Source: Nocardiopsis ganjiahuensis DSM 45031 (GTDB lineage: Bacteria > Actinomycetota > Actinomycetes > Streptosporangiales > Streptosporangiaceae). From it: a DNA stretch of 64,000 nt. Below, piece after piece: positions 10,109-17,841 of the stretch. The notes below the pieces were generated by a model. The model was given only the letters and a program-made list of their open reading frames with translations. It made no database searches and had not been told where the DNA came from. A program made the translations under genes and the position numbers. Positions within the stretch are counted from its first letter, which is position 1, and the number at the start of each line of letters is the position of its first letter. The stretch spans positions 682,001-746,000 of the forward strand of contig NZ_ANBA01000009.1 in the NCBI RefSeq assembly GCF_000341085.1, written 5' to 3'.

Positions 10109-11202
10109 CCGCGCATCGGCATCACCGACAGGTCATCTCCCAGCGCCTCCGCGATCCGCGCGACCCTGGAGTGGTCGTCCAACCTCCTTGTGAGGTAGGC
10201 ACAGGCGTGGCCGTGGCGCAGTGACCACCAGGCGGCCGATCCACCGATACCGCCCTTGGCGATCTTGGCGTCGTCACGCAGAAACCCCAGGGTCCAGGTG
10301 AGCTCGGTGCCGAAGACGTCGTCGTGCCCGGTGGCCTGGGGCGCCAGGTACTCCTCGTGCAGTTCGGGTCCCAGGAGTGCGCGCAGCGGCCCGTCCGGGT
10401 CGGTGGCCCGGGACAGGAACCCGGCCACGGCGGTGGCGCTCGTGTGCAGGTTGACCCCGCCGAAGACCGATCGCCGCCAGGCCCGGGAGTTGACGGCCCC
10501 CGTGTCCAGGGGCCCCTCGGGCACGGTCAGCCAGGGGGCTGCGGGCTGCTGTCGGGCCCAGCCGGGGTGGGCGTGTTCGAGGTCGGCGACGCGGGCCAGC
10601 TCCGGCTCGGGAACGCCGAACCAGGCGTCCAGACCCAGCGCCGGCCGCACCACCTCGTTGAACACCTCGCCCAGGGTGCTGCCGGTCGCCGCGCGCAGGA
10701 CACCGTCGATCAGGTGGCCGTGGGTGAGCGCGTGCTCGCCCATCCGGGTGCCGGGGGCGTACTCGGGTTCGGCCGCGACCAGGCTGTTCCGGAGCCCGGC
10801 GTCGTCCAGGGCGCCCAGCCCCGCGGCGGATTCGGGGAATCGCGGCTGGCCCGCCCGGTGGGTGAGGACGTGGCGCAGGGTGGTGTGTTCCTTGCCCCGG
10901 TCCCCGTACCCCCTCCAGTGGCGCGCGAGGGGTTCGTCCAGGCCGAGGGCGCCGTCGCGGACCGCGACCAGGGCGGCGAGCGCGGCGAAGGGTTTGGAGA
11001 CCGAGTAGGGCTGGACCAGGGTGTCGTGGGTCCAGGGCCGCCGGCGCTCGCTGCCGGTCCAGCCGCCGCCCAGCCGCACCACCTCCCGGCCGTCCCGCCA
11101 CACCGAGAGCCCCGCCCCGGTCTCGCGTCCTTCGGCGACCAGGTCCTGGAAGACCCTGCGCACCCCCTCGTACCCGTCGTGCGCGTATCCGTCGACTCGC
11201 AT
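10084..11202 (-). CDS. Serine hydrolase of the beta-lactamase/EstB class
   Basis: This 372-residue protein has the class C beta-lactamase-like fold signature. The nucleophile motif is SVSK (SxxK) in LVQPYSVSKPFAALAALVAV, near residue 67. A later HVLTHRAGQPRF is typical of this esterase/peptidase superfamily. No signal peptide is present, so it is likely cytoplasmic. Members act as esterases, D-aminopeptidases or transacylases, and the substrate is not predictable. Its C-terminus is read through the end of the convergent E2 gene (25 shared bases). Confidence 0.85.
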
Positions 11203-11299
11203 CGCGTGCCCCTCGGCCTGCTCGTGGTTTCAGGAGGCTCGAACGATACCCCCATGGGGTATATAGCGCAAGGGTGGGGCCGAGGGATGGGACACAACA

Positions 11300-11330
11300 C
11301 AGGGGCCGCGATCGTCGATCGCGGCCCCTG
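11300..11330 (-). terminator. Strong 14-bp hairpin
   Basis: CAGGGGCCGCGATC and GATCGCGGCCCCTG pair perfectly around a 3-base loop. It lies downstream of the leftward gene ending at 11462 and is the only obvious terminator for it. Confidence 0.7.
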
Positions 11331-11350
11331 GCCTTACCCACTCTCCGAGG

Positions 11351-11429
11351 ATCCGTGTCCTCCGGGAGTCTCGATTGCTCCCCCCGCCAGGAGGAACACC
11401 TGGCTTGTCGGACTCCCGAGGTCACGGAT
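11351..11429 (-). ncRNA. Candidate structured RNA or 3'-UTR element
   Basis: Two arms, 11351-11370 and 11411-11429, pair almost completely. ATCCGTG pairs with CACGGAT, CCTC with GAGG, and GGGAGTC with GACTCCC, with one mismatch and one bulged base. Inside lies a second hairpin, GCCAGG (11386-11391) with CCTGGC (11399-11404). On the minus strand it is followed after 20 bases by the strong hairpin at 11300-11330. It could be a 3'-UTR-derived small RNA, an elaborate terminator, or an independent RNA. I do not recognise a known family. Confidence 0.4.
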
Positions 11430-11461
11430 GACCTGAGGTGGGCCCGGGGGTGATTCTGGAG

Positions 11462-12334
11462 TTACTTGCCGCGCAGCTTGTCGATCAGCGAGGCGATGCC
11501 GTGGCGGCCGTTGCTCTCGGCGAGCAGTCCGTTGCCGCTCTCGTCCTCGGCTCCGGCGTGGGCGCCGGCGGGGCGGCGGGTCCACGCGAAGAACAGGGCG
11601 ATGAGGATCGCGGGGATGATCGCCAGGGTCAGCAGACCGGCGGCGGAGGGGGTGCCCTCCGCACTCATCAGGCCGAAGCCGGACAGGTCGTTGGCGGCGG
11701 TCTCGGCGGTGACCCCGGTGTCGGAGTCGTCCTGCTCGGCGGCCGCGGGGGCCTCGTCCTGCTGCTGCTCTTCCTCGGCGTCGGCGGAGGCCTCGTCGGA
11801 GTCCTCTTCGGAGGCGTCCTCGGCGGTCTCCTCCTCGGCCTGCGCCTCCTCTTCCTCCTCGTCCTCCTCGGCCTGCGGCAGGTACTCCGCGGGGATGTCG
11901 GAAACCGCGTTCTCACACTTGTTCTCGGGCTGCTGGAACGGGTGGGGGGCACCCTCTTCCCCGTGGCCGTCGCCCCACTCGGTGATGAAGTACTCGACCT
12001 CGGCGTGGCCGTTGCCACCGCTGACGACGAGGCTCTGCTCGTCGAAGCTCTCACCCATCATCTCGGCGAAGGTCTTGCCGTCGATGTCGAGAAGGACGTC
12101 GCAGTCGTGGGAGGGGACGCCGGGACCGCGGTCACCGATGAAGAACTCGTGCTCCTCGCCCTCGTAGACGATGAACCCCTTGGTGCCCAGCGGCCAGCTG
12201 GGGCTGGAGAACAGCCCTTCCTGCATGGGCTCACCGCCTGCGGGAGCGCCGGTGTCACCGTTGATGCCGGAACCGTCGTCCCAGAAATAGGTCGCGGTGA
12301 CTTCGCCGTACTGAATGGGAGTGTCGTTGCTCAT
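11462..12334 (-). CDS. Acidic surface protein with C-terminal membrane anchor
   Basis: This 290-residue protein has an N-terminal globular part of ~150 residues (GEVTATYFWDDGSGINGDTG, ending in KCENAV). An extremely acidic, low-complexity Glu/Ala/Asp/Gln tract follows (~155-215), then one transmembrane helix (GLLTLAIIPAILIALFFAWTRR) and a ~30-residue charged tail. It has no recognisable N-terminal signal peptide from ATG 12334, and no good ribosome site is visible, so the true start could lie elsewhere. The order of domain, acidic stalk, helix and basic tail resembles actinomycete surface-anchored proteins lacking a sortase motif. Function unknown. Confidence 0.6.
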   Translation of the reverse strand: MSNDTPIQYGEVTATYFWDDGSGINGDTGAPAGGEPMQEGLFSSPSWPLGTKGFIVYEGEEHEFFIGDRGPGVPSHDCDVLLDIDGKTFAEMMGESFDEQSLVVSGGNGHAEVEYFITEWGDGHGEEGAPHPFQQPENKCENAVSDIPAEYLPQAEEDEEEEEAQAEEETAEDASEEDSDEASADAEEEQQQDEAPAAAEQDDSDTGVTAETAANDLSGFGLMSAEGTPSAAGLLTLAIIPAILIALFFAWTRRPAGAHAGAEDESGNGLLAESNGRHGIASLIDKLRGK

Positions 12335-12740
12335 GAAGTAGATAGCCAGGTTGACGACAGAGGCCGAGAAGACCGGGCATGACGCATCAGGGCACACGGG
12401 CGCACAGGGCTGCGCTCCGGGTCGGTGTCATGCCATGGGGCATCCCGCGTCGCTGGCGGCGAGTGGCGGGGTGGGAACGGGGGGCCGGATCGGCTCCGCC
12501 GGACAGCTGCGCGTGGATTCGCGCTGCTCGTTCCCGGGAGAGATGAGGTCTCGATTCCCTTCCGGCACGCTGGCCGGTCAAGGGCTCGGCACCGGCTCGT
12601 TAAAGGTCAATAACGAACCGGTCACGAAGGACACTAACCCAGCCTTTGGCAAAGTGCCGCAGGATTCCGAGTAAAATGACAGTCCGTGTTTGCACAAATA
12701 CGATATGACGTCACCCGACAATAACCCCGGGAACACAGAA
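12335..12740. other. Gene-free stretch with inverted repeats
   Basis: No convincing coding frame was found. Two repeats stand out. GGCATGAC (12376-12383) can pair with GTCATGCC (12427-12434). CCGGCTCGTT and AACGAACCGG (12592-12601, 12612-12621; 9 of 10 pairs) flank a 10-base spacer and look like an operator. The lower-GC region 12640-12730 probably holds the promoter for the leftward acidic surface protein gene. Confidence 0.4.
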
Positions 12741-12793
12741 AACCCCTGCGCACAGGGGTTGCGGGCCTGTCCGAGGACGGCGGACAGGCCCGC
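12741..12793 (-). terminator. Two adjacent hairpins
   Basis: AACCCCTG-CGCA-CAGGGGTT (12741-12760) is directly followed by a 12-bp stem GCGGGCCTGTCC/GGACAGGCCCGC (12761-12793). Both are perfect. They form a second line of termination behind kynU, and the first could also act rightwards. Confidence 0.6.
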
Positions 12794-13002
12794 GAGTGGC
12801 CCTCGTCATAAACCGGTACACAGGGGCGCCGAGCGGGACGAAACCGGCTGAGAGGCCACTTACGCGCCGGTAGGTCACGAAAACGGGACCGTTCCGGGGC
12901 GGGTCCGGGGTGAAGCGGAGAGCACGCTCGTGGCAAAGGCCACGCCAACGTGGTATTGGCTCGGGTCACGGGAAAGCACCCAGTGCCCATGGGACACAAA
13001 GA

Positions 13003-13032
13003 ACTCCCCGGTGGGTTGCCCCGCCGGGGAGT
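13003..13032 (-). terminator. kynU terminator hairpin
   Basis: ACTCCCCGG (13003-13011) pairs with CCGGGGAGT (13024-13032), with an inner GGG/CCC pairing. It begins 50 bases after the kynU stop. Confidence 0.7.
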
Positions 13033-13081
13033 CGTTCTCGGATCAGGTGGCCGTGCTCGGATCGAACCACCCGTGACCGGG

Positions 13082-14320
13082 TCAGGTCACCTGCGACCTG
13101 CGGTTGAACCGCTCGGCACGCCACTCACCGGACTCCACGACCTCCACGAGCGCGTTCGCGGCGTCGTAGACGTCCACATAGCGCAGGTAAAGCGGGGTGA
13201 AACCGAAGCGCATGACGTCCGGGGCCCGGAAGTCACCGATCACGCCGCGCTCGATCAGCGCCTGCACGATGGGGTAGCCGGCGCCCTCCTCCGGCTGGAG
13301 CAGGGCGACCTGGCTGCCGCGCCGCTCGTGTTCGGCCGGGGTGATCGAGGCCAGTCCGACCGAGGCGGCCTTGGCCAGGAACAGGTCGGTCATGGCCAGG
13401 CTCTTGGCCCGGACCTGCTGCAGGTCGGCCTTGGCCCACACGTCCAGACCGGCTTCCAGGGCGGCGTCGGCCACCAGGGGCTGCGAACCGCTGAGGAACC
13501 GCGATACGCCCGGAGCGGGCTCGTAGTCGGGTGTGAAGCCGAACGGCTCGGCGTGCCCGTGCCACCCGCTGAGCGGCTGTTCGGCGGCGGCGTGGTGGCG
13601 GCGGGCCGCGTACAGGAACGCGGGGGCGCCGGGACCGGCGTTGAGGTACTTGTACGTGCACCCCACCGCGAAGTCCACGTCGTTGCCGGACAGGTCCATG
13701 GGCACCGCGCCCACGCTGTGGCACAGGTCCCAGATCACCAGGGCGCCGTGCTCGTGCGCCAGACGGGTGATCCCGGCCATGTCGCGCAGCACGCCGCTGC
13801 GGTAGTCCACGTGGCTGAGCAGCAGGACGGCGACGTCGCCCCGAGCCAGGGCCTCGGCCAGCTCCGGGCCGTCGGGGTCGACGCGGCGCTGCTCCGCACC
13901 GACCAGGCCGACCGCGCCCTCGGTGACGTACAGGTCGGTCGGGAAGTTGCCCGACTCACCCAGCACCACCGAGCGGTCGGACAGGCGCAACGCCGTGACC
14001 AGGGTCTTGAACAGGTTGGCGGAGGCGCCGTCACCGACGATCACCTCGTCGGCGCCGGCCCCGACCAGGGGCGCGACCTTGGCGCCCAGGGTGCGCGGCT
14101 TGTCCCACCAGCCGGCGTCGTTCCAACTGCGGATGAGGTCCTGGCCCCACTCGCGCTCGATCATGTCGGCGACCCGGGCGGGGGTGGAGCGGGGCAGCGC
14201 GCCCAGCGAGTTGCCGTCGAGGTAGATCACTCCCTCGGGGAGAACGAACTCCTCGCGGAGGGCGGCGAGGGGGTCGGCCGCGTCCAGGGCGGCGCACTCC
14301 TCACGGGTGGTGGGCGTCAT
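13082..14320 (-). CDS. kynU: Kynureninase
   Basis: This 412-residue PLP enzyme cleaves kynurenine (or 3-hydroxykynurenine) to anthranilate (or 3-hydroxyanthranilate) plus alanine. The PLP-binding Lys lies in VGCTYKYLNAGPGAPAF, and the N-terminal IYLDGNSLGALP and DLCHSVGAVP motifs are typical. Length is normal. It follows kynA by 90 bases on the same strand and is probably co-transcribed. No arylformamidase gene is in the window, so the middle step of the pathway must be encoded elsewhere or be spontaneous. Confidence 0.92.
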   Translation of the reverse strand: MTPTTREECAALDAADPLAALREEFVLPEGVIYLDGNSLGALPRSTPARVADMIEREWGQDLIRSWNDAGWWDKPRTLGAKVAPLVGAGADEVIVGDGASANLFKTLVTALRLSDRSVVLGESGNFPTDLYVTEGAVGLVGAEQRRVDPDGPELAEALARGDVAVLLLSHVDYRSGVLRDMAGITRLAHEHGALVIWDLCHSVGAVPMDLSGNDVDFAVGCTYKYLNAGPGAPAFLYAARRHHAAAEQPLSGWHGHAEPFGFTPDYEPAPGVSRFLSGSQPLVADAALEAGLDVWAKADLQQVRAKSLAMTDLFLAKAASVGLASITPAEHERRGSQVALLQPEEGAGYPIVQALIERGVIGDFRAPDVMRFGFTPLYLRYVDVYDAANALVEVVESGEWRAERFNRRSQVT

Positions 14321-14410
14321 CGGGTCCTGCTTCCTTGCGAAGGCTGTGCTGTGGGGTGTGTGGAGGCCGCGGTCGGCCCCGGGTCGTCCGGGCGGTGCCG
14401 CGCGGTGGTT

Positions 14411-15316
14411 CTAGATGGTGCTACGCAGGGACCACAGTTCCGGGAAGACGTCCTTCTCGGCGTTGCGGGCCAGCCAGTTGAGCCCGTTGGAGCCGCCGCT
14501 GCCCGGCTTGCCGCCCATGGTGCGCTTGACCGCGACCAGGTGGAGCTGACGCCATCGTGTCACCCGCTCGGCGACGTCGACCAGTGCCTCGGCCAGCAGG
14601 TAGAGGTCGTTCCCCGGGCGGTCGTCGGCGTAGACCTCCGTCCAGGCGCGCTCGACCTCCGCGGAGGGCTCGTAGTCCTCGGTCCAGTCGCGTTCGGCGC
14701 TGGTGTCCGGGACGGGCAGGCCCCGGCGGTGCAGCAGGCGCAGCGCGGCGTCGTACAGGCTGGGGCGCTCGATCAGGTCGGTGAGCTCGGTGACGACCCC
14801 GCTCATGGCCTTGTGCGGGCGGATCATGGCGGCGGACTTGTGCCCCAGCAGGAACTCCAGCTTGCGGTAGCTGTAGGACTGGAAGCCCGAGGCCTCACCG
14901 AAGGAGTCGCGGAACCGGTTGAACTGGGTGGGGGTCATGTCGGAGAACAGGCCCCAGGAGCTGTTGAGGACGTCCTGGGCGTTGCAGGCGCTGCGCAGCC
15001 AGGCCACGGCGCCGGGCACGTCGTCGGTCTCCAGCGCGTCCCGGGCCGCCTCCCAGCGCTGCTGGATCAGCGCGAACACCAGCTCCATCACCTGGGTGCC
15101 GATGATGAAGGCCGATTCGGCGGGTTCCTTGGTACGCGGGTTCTGCAGGCTGAGGAGGGTGTCGATCCCCGCGTAGTCGACGTAGGGGGTGTTCTTGTCG
15201 AAGGCCAGGGTCGGCTTGCCCCCGTTGCTCTCGGCCCTGCTGGCGCGGGCCTCCGCCGCACCGACGTCCTCGGTGGGCGCGTAGGGGCACTGCTGGGCGG
15301 ACGTGGTGGAGAGCAT
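14411..15316 (-). CDS. kynA: Tryptophan 2,3-dioxygenase
   Basis: This 301-residue heme enzyme opens the indole ring of L-Trp to N-formylkynurenine. Family signatures are present: FRDSFGEASGFQSYSYRKLE, and WRQLHLVAVKRTMGGKPGSGGSNG, which contains the proximal heme His. Several positions differ from the commonest forms (SYSYRK for SxQFR; WRQLH for WRFRH). This suggests a diverged but complete enzyme. ATG 15316 follows a GAGGGG ribosome site. It is the first gene of the kynA-kynU unit and divergent from an Lrp-type regulator. Confidence 0.9.
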   Translation of the reverse strand: MLSTTSAQQCPYAPTEDVGAAEARASRAESNGGKPTLAFDKNTPYVDYAGIDTLLSLQNPRTKEPAESAFIIGTQVMELVFALIQQRWEAARDALETDDVPGAVAWLRSACNAQDVLNSSWGLFSDMTPTQFNRFRDSFGEASGFQSYSYRKLEFLLGHKSAAMIRPHKAMSGVVTELTDLIERPSLYDAALRLLHRRGLPVPDTSAERDWTEDYEPSAEVERAWTEVYADDRPGNDLYLLAEALVDVAERVTRWRQLHLVAVKRTMGGKPGSGGSNGLNWLARNAEKDVFPELWSLRSTI

Positions 15317-15386
15317 CGGGACTACCCCTCGTGTACTGCGCGGACTTCGTTGGCCACACGCACCGCGCCGCCGCCGAAAGATCCCC

Positions 15387-15406
15387 CGTGCACGGCGCCG
15401 TGTACG
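15387..15406. promoter_or_regulatory. 20-bp palindrome in the kynA/Lrp divergent region
   Basis: CGTGCACGGCGCCGTGTACG is a palindrome except for one symmetric pair. It lies 71-90 bases upstream of kynA. On the kynA strand a GAGTATGTG stretch lies just upstream of it and could supply the -10. It is a likely site for the divergently encoded Lrp-type regulator. Confidence 0.5.
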
Positions 15407-15522
15407 TGAACTCACATACTCGGGCAAATTCCCCCCGGAAGGAATGGCCGACGGCGACGCAAACCGGGCATTGGTCTAACATTCATAACAGGAAACGAAC
15501 TTCGGCCTTGGGAACACAAAGT

Positions 15523-15990
15523 ATGGCCTCACGACTGGCAACCCCGTTGGACAGCGTTGACCAGCGCATCCTCGACGAGCTCCAACAGGACGGGCGGCTC
15601 TCCTTCAACGAGCTGTCCCGCAGGGTGAACCTCTCGGCCCCCGCCGTGGCCGACCGCGTGCGCCGCCTGACCGACCGCGGGGTGATCACCGGCTACCACG
15701 CGCACGTGGACCCGGCCGCCGCCGGACTCCCGGTGACCGCTCTGGTGCGCATGGAGTGCTTCGGCGCCCACTGCCTGCTGCGGGAGCAGTCCTCGCTGGA
15801 ACTGCCGGAGATCCTCCAGGTGCACCGGGTGACCGGGGACGCCTGCTGCATACTGCTCATCGCGGTGCGCTCCATGGAGCACTTCGAGGAGGTCATCGAC
15901 CAGCTCGCCGAGCACGGACGCCCCTCCAGCACCATGGTCCTGTCCAGCCCGGTGCCGTGGCGCGCCGTGACCGCCCCGGTGGCGCAGTGA
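15523..15990 (+). CDS. Lrp/AsnC-family regulator, probable regulator of kynurenine genes
   Basis: This 155-residue protein begins with the Lrp HTH (LDSVDQRILDELQQDGRLSFNELSRRVNLSAPAVADRVRRL) and ends with a RAM-type ligand domain containing GDACCILLIAVRSMEHFEEVI. It is divergent from kynA across 206 bases. This is the usual arrangement for a tryptophan-responsive activator or repressor of kyn genes. Its GTGA overlap with the downstream DUF4031 gene implies co-translation. Confidence 0.88.
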   Translation: MASRLATPLDSVDQRILDELQQDGRLSFNELSRRVNLSAPAVADRVRRLTDRGVITGYHAHVDPAAAGLPVTALVRMECFGAHCLLREQSSLELPEILQVHRVTGDACCILLIAVRSMEHFEEVIDQLAEHGRPSSTMVLSSPVPWRAVTAPVAQ

Positions 15991-16259
15991 GCGTTCTGAT
16001 CGACAGTCCCGTCTGGCCGGGCCCGCGCGGCTGGTACTTCGCCCACCTGGTGAGCGACAGCTCCTACGACGAACTCCACTCCTTCGCGCGCGAGCTGGGC
16101 GTCCCTCCGCGCGCCTTCGAGCGGGACCACTACGACATCCCCGAGCACCTGCACGCCCGTGCGCTGGAGCTGGGCGCCGAACACGTCAGCGGGCGTGAGC
16201 TCGTCACCCGCCTGCGGTCGGCGGGGCTGCGCCGCCCCAAGCACCCCCGGCCCGTCTGA
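15987..16259 (+). CDS. DUF4031-family protein
   Basis: This 90-residue protein matches the small DUF4031 family: LIDSPVWPGPRGWYFAHLVSD, ELHSFARELGVPPRAFERDHYDIPE, RELVTRLRSAGLRR. The conserved His and Tyr residues (AHL, DHYD) are present. The function is unknown in the literature I know. It begins with GTG overlapping the regulator stop codon. Confidence 0.8.
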   Translation: MSVLIDSPVWPGPRGWYFAHLVSDSSYDELHSFARELGVPPRAFERDHYDIPEHLHARALELGAEHVSGRELVTRLRSAGLRRPKHPRPV

Positions 16260-16297
16260 GCCCTCTGTACCGGCCCCGCCGTCCCGGGCCTCCCCGC

Positions 16298-16996
16298 TCA
16301 GGGCGGGGGGAGCTCCTCCGGGGCCTCCTGGAGAAGACGGTCGGCCTCCGCGAGCATGTTCGACCTGGCCCGGGGCTCCCAGTGCGCCCGCCCGAACGGC
16401 GTGTGGAAGAGGTGCGGGGCCTCCAGCAGGGAGCGCAGGACCTGGAGCCGCCCGGCCCGGAAGTGCTTGTCGGGAATGTGCCAGTACTCGGCCCGCACCG
16501 CCGTGGTGTAGGCCAGGTACTCGTCCGCGGGGCCCGCCAGAACGGACAGGTCGGCGTCGGAGAGCACCGCGCCGTCGGCGTCCCAGCGCTCGGGGCGGTG
16601 GTCCTTGGTGACCCCCACCAGGCGCACCACCTCGGCGATCAGCCCCGCGTCCTTGCCCATGAGCGAGAGCAGGCGTTCGGCCAGGGCGGCGCTCTCGTCC
16701 TCGTCCCGGCCGGGGCGCCCGTCGTGGACGGCGTCGTGGAACCAGACCGCGTACCGCACCGCGTCGAGGTCGCGGGCCTCCTCCCGGAGGACCTCCACGG
16801 CACGGAGCGTGGCCCACAGGTGGGAGATCGTGTGGTACCGGCGGTGTTCCTCGCTCCAGCGGCCGAGGAGCTCCTCACCGGCCGCCCTGGCCTCGTAGCT
16901 CTCCCCGGCGAGGTGTTTCCAGGAGGCCGCGAGCAGGATCGCGTCTTCCTCCTCCAGGGGGCCGAAACGGCCCGGTCGGTCCTCGAAGCTCACCAT
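16298..16996 (-). CDS. HD-domain predicted metal-dependent phosphohydrolase
   Basis: This 232-residue protein carries the HD-type metal ligands spread across RYHTISHLWATL, VWFHDAVHDGRPGRDEDESA and later DADLSVLAG. This matches COG4339-like phosphohydrolases. The substrate is unknown; nucleotides are typical for the superfamily. It is cytoplasmic with no signal. It is a single gene convergent with the DUF4031 gene. ATG 16996 starts just before the conserved region; the longer frame to 17029 adds only a low-complexity leader. Confidence 0.8.
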   Translation of the reverse strand: MVSFEDRPGRFGPLEEEDAILLAASWKHLAGESYEARAAGEELLGRWSEEHRRYHTISHLWATLRAVEVLREEARDLDAVRYAVWFHDAVHDGRPGRDEDESAALAERLLSLMGKDAGLIAEVVRLVGVTKDHRPERWDADGAVLSDADLSVLAGPADEYLAYTTAVRAEYWHIPDKHFRAGRLQVLRSLLEAPHLFHTPFGRAHWEPRARSNMLAEADRLLQEAPEELPPP

Positions 16997-17045
16997 GCGA
17001 CCAGTCTTCCCCCCTGCGTCCGGAAGCAAAGATCCGGGCCCGGAG

Positions 17046-17708
17046 TCATGGGGCGGTGCCGGCCACCAGCCCGGCCTCGTAGGCGAGGATGGCGGCCTGC
17101 ACGCGGTTCTTCATTCCCAGCCGGTTCAGGATGGCGCTCACATAGCTCTTGACCGTGCCCTCGACCAGGAAGAGTCGTTCGGCGATGTCGGCGTTGGAGA
17201 GCCCCGCCCCGACCAGGGCGAGTACGTCCCGTTCCCGCTCGGTGAGCTCCGCGAGGCGCTCCGCGGCGGCGGCCTCCTTCGCCGCCCGGCCCCCGCCGAA
17301 CTGCGCGATCACCTGCCGCGCCACCTGCGGGGACAGGTAGGCACCGCCGTCGGCGACCGCGTGCACCCCGGAGATGAGGTCGCGGGGGTCTCCGGCCTTG
17401 AGCAGGAATCCGCTGGCCCCGTCCCCGAGCGCCTGGGAGACGTAGCTGTCCTCACCGAAGGTGGTGAGGATGACGACCTTGGTCTCCGGGGACACCCGGC
17501 GGATCTCGGCGGTGGCCGCGAGCCCGTCCATGCGGGGCATCCGGATGTCCAGCAGGGCGACGTCGGGGCGGTGGGACAGCACCAGCTCCACCGCCTCCCG
17601 GCCGTCGGCCGCCTCCGCCACCACCTCGATCTCCGGATCGCTCTGCACGATCGCCCGCACACCCGCACGGATCATCGCCTCATCGTCGGCGAGCAGCACC
17701 CTGATCAC
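17046..17708 (-). CDS. NarL/FixJ-type response regulator
   Basis: This 220-residue protein has a receiver domain with acidic pocket DDE (residues 8-10), phospho-acceptor D54 in VALLDIRMPRMDG, and conserved Lys in FLLKAGD. A LuxR HTH follows (LTERERDVLALVGAGLSNADIAERLFLVEGTVKSYVSAIL). The GTG start 17708 sits immediately before IRVLLADDE. It lies 133 bases downstream of the sensor kinase on the same strand and forms its cognate pair. Confidence 0.92.
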   Translation of the reverse strand: MIRVLLADDEAMIRAGVRAIVQSDPEIEVVAEAADGREAVELVLSHRPDVALLDIRMPRMDGLAATAEIRRVSPETKVVILTTFGEDSYVSQALGDGASGFLLKAGDPRDLISGVHAVADGGAYLSPQVARQVIAQFGGGRAAKEAAAAERLAELTERERDVLALVGAGLSNADIAERLFLVEGTVKSYVSAILNRLGMKNRVQAAILAYEAGLVAGTAP

Positions 17709-17841
17709 GGCCGTGTCCTCTTTCCTGCCTCGGTCGTCCTGCCCCGGGCTTCCGCCCCGGTCACCCGGACCACCCGTTGCCCGGGCAGCATCCCACAACA
17801 CACTCCTCGGCTCCGCAGCGCCTTCCCCGACAGGTTCCTCC

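Noticed and set aside
11351..11429. Signal recognition particle RNA, T-box or ydaO-type riboswitch
   Set aside because: The conserved sequence of SRP RNA and the T-box and ydaO core motifs are absent. Only the overall hairpin shape is similar.
12950..15409. A very long rightward open frame opposite kynU and kynA
   Set aside because: It is antisense to two clear enzymes, crosses their spacer, and is low-complexity (Gly/Val/Gln/His rich). High GC leaves such shadow frames open.
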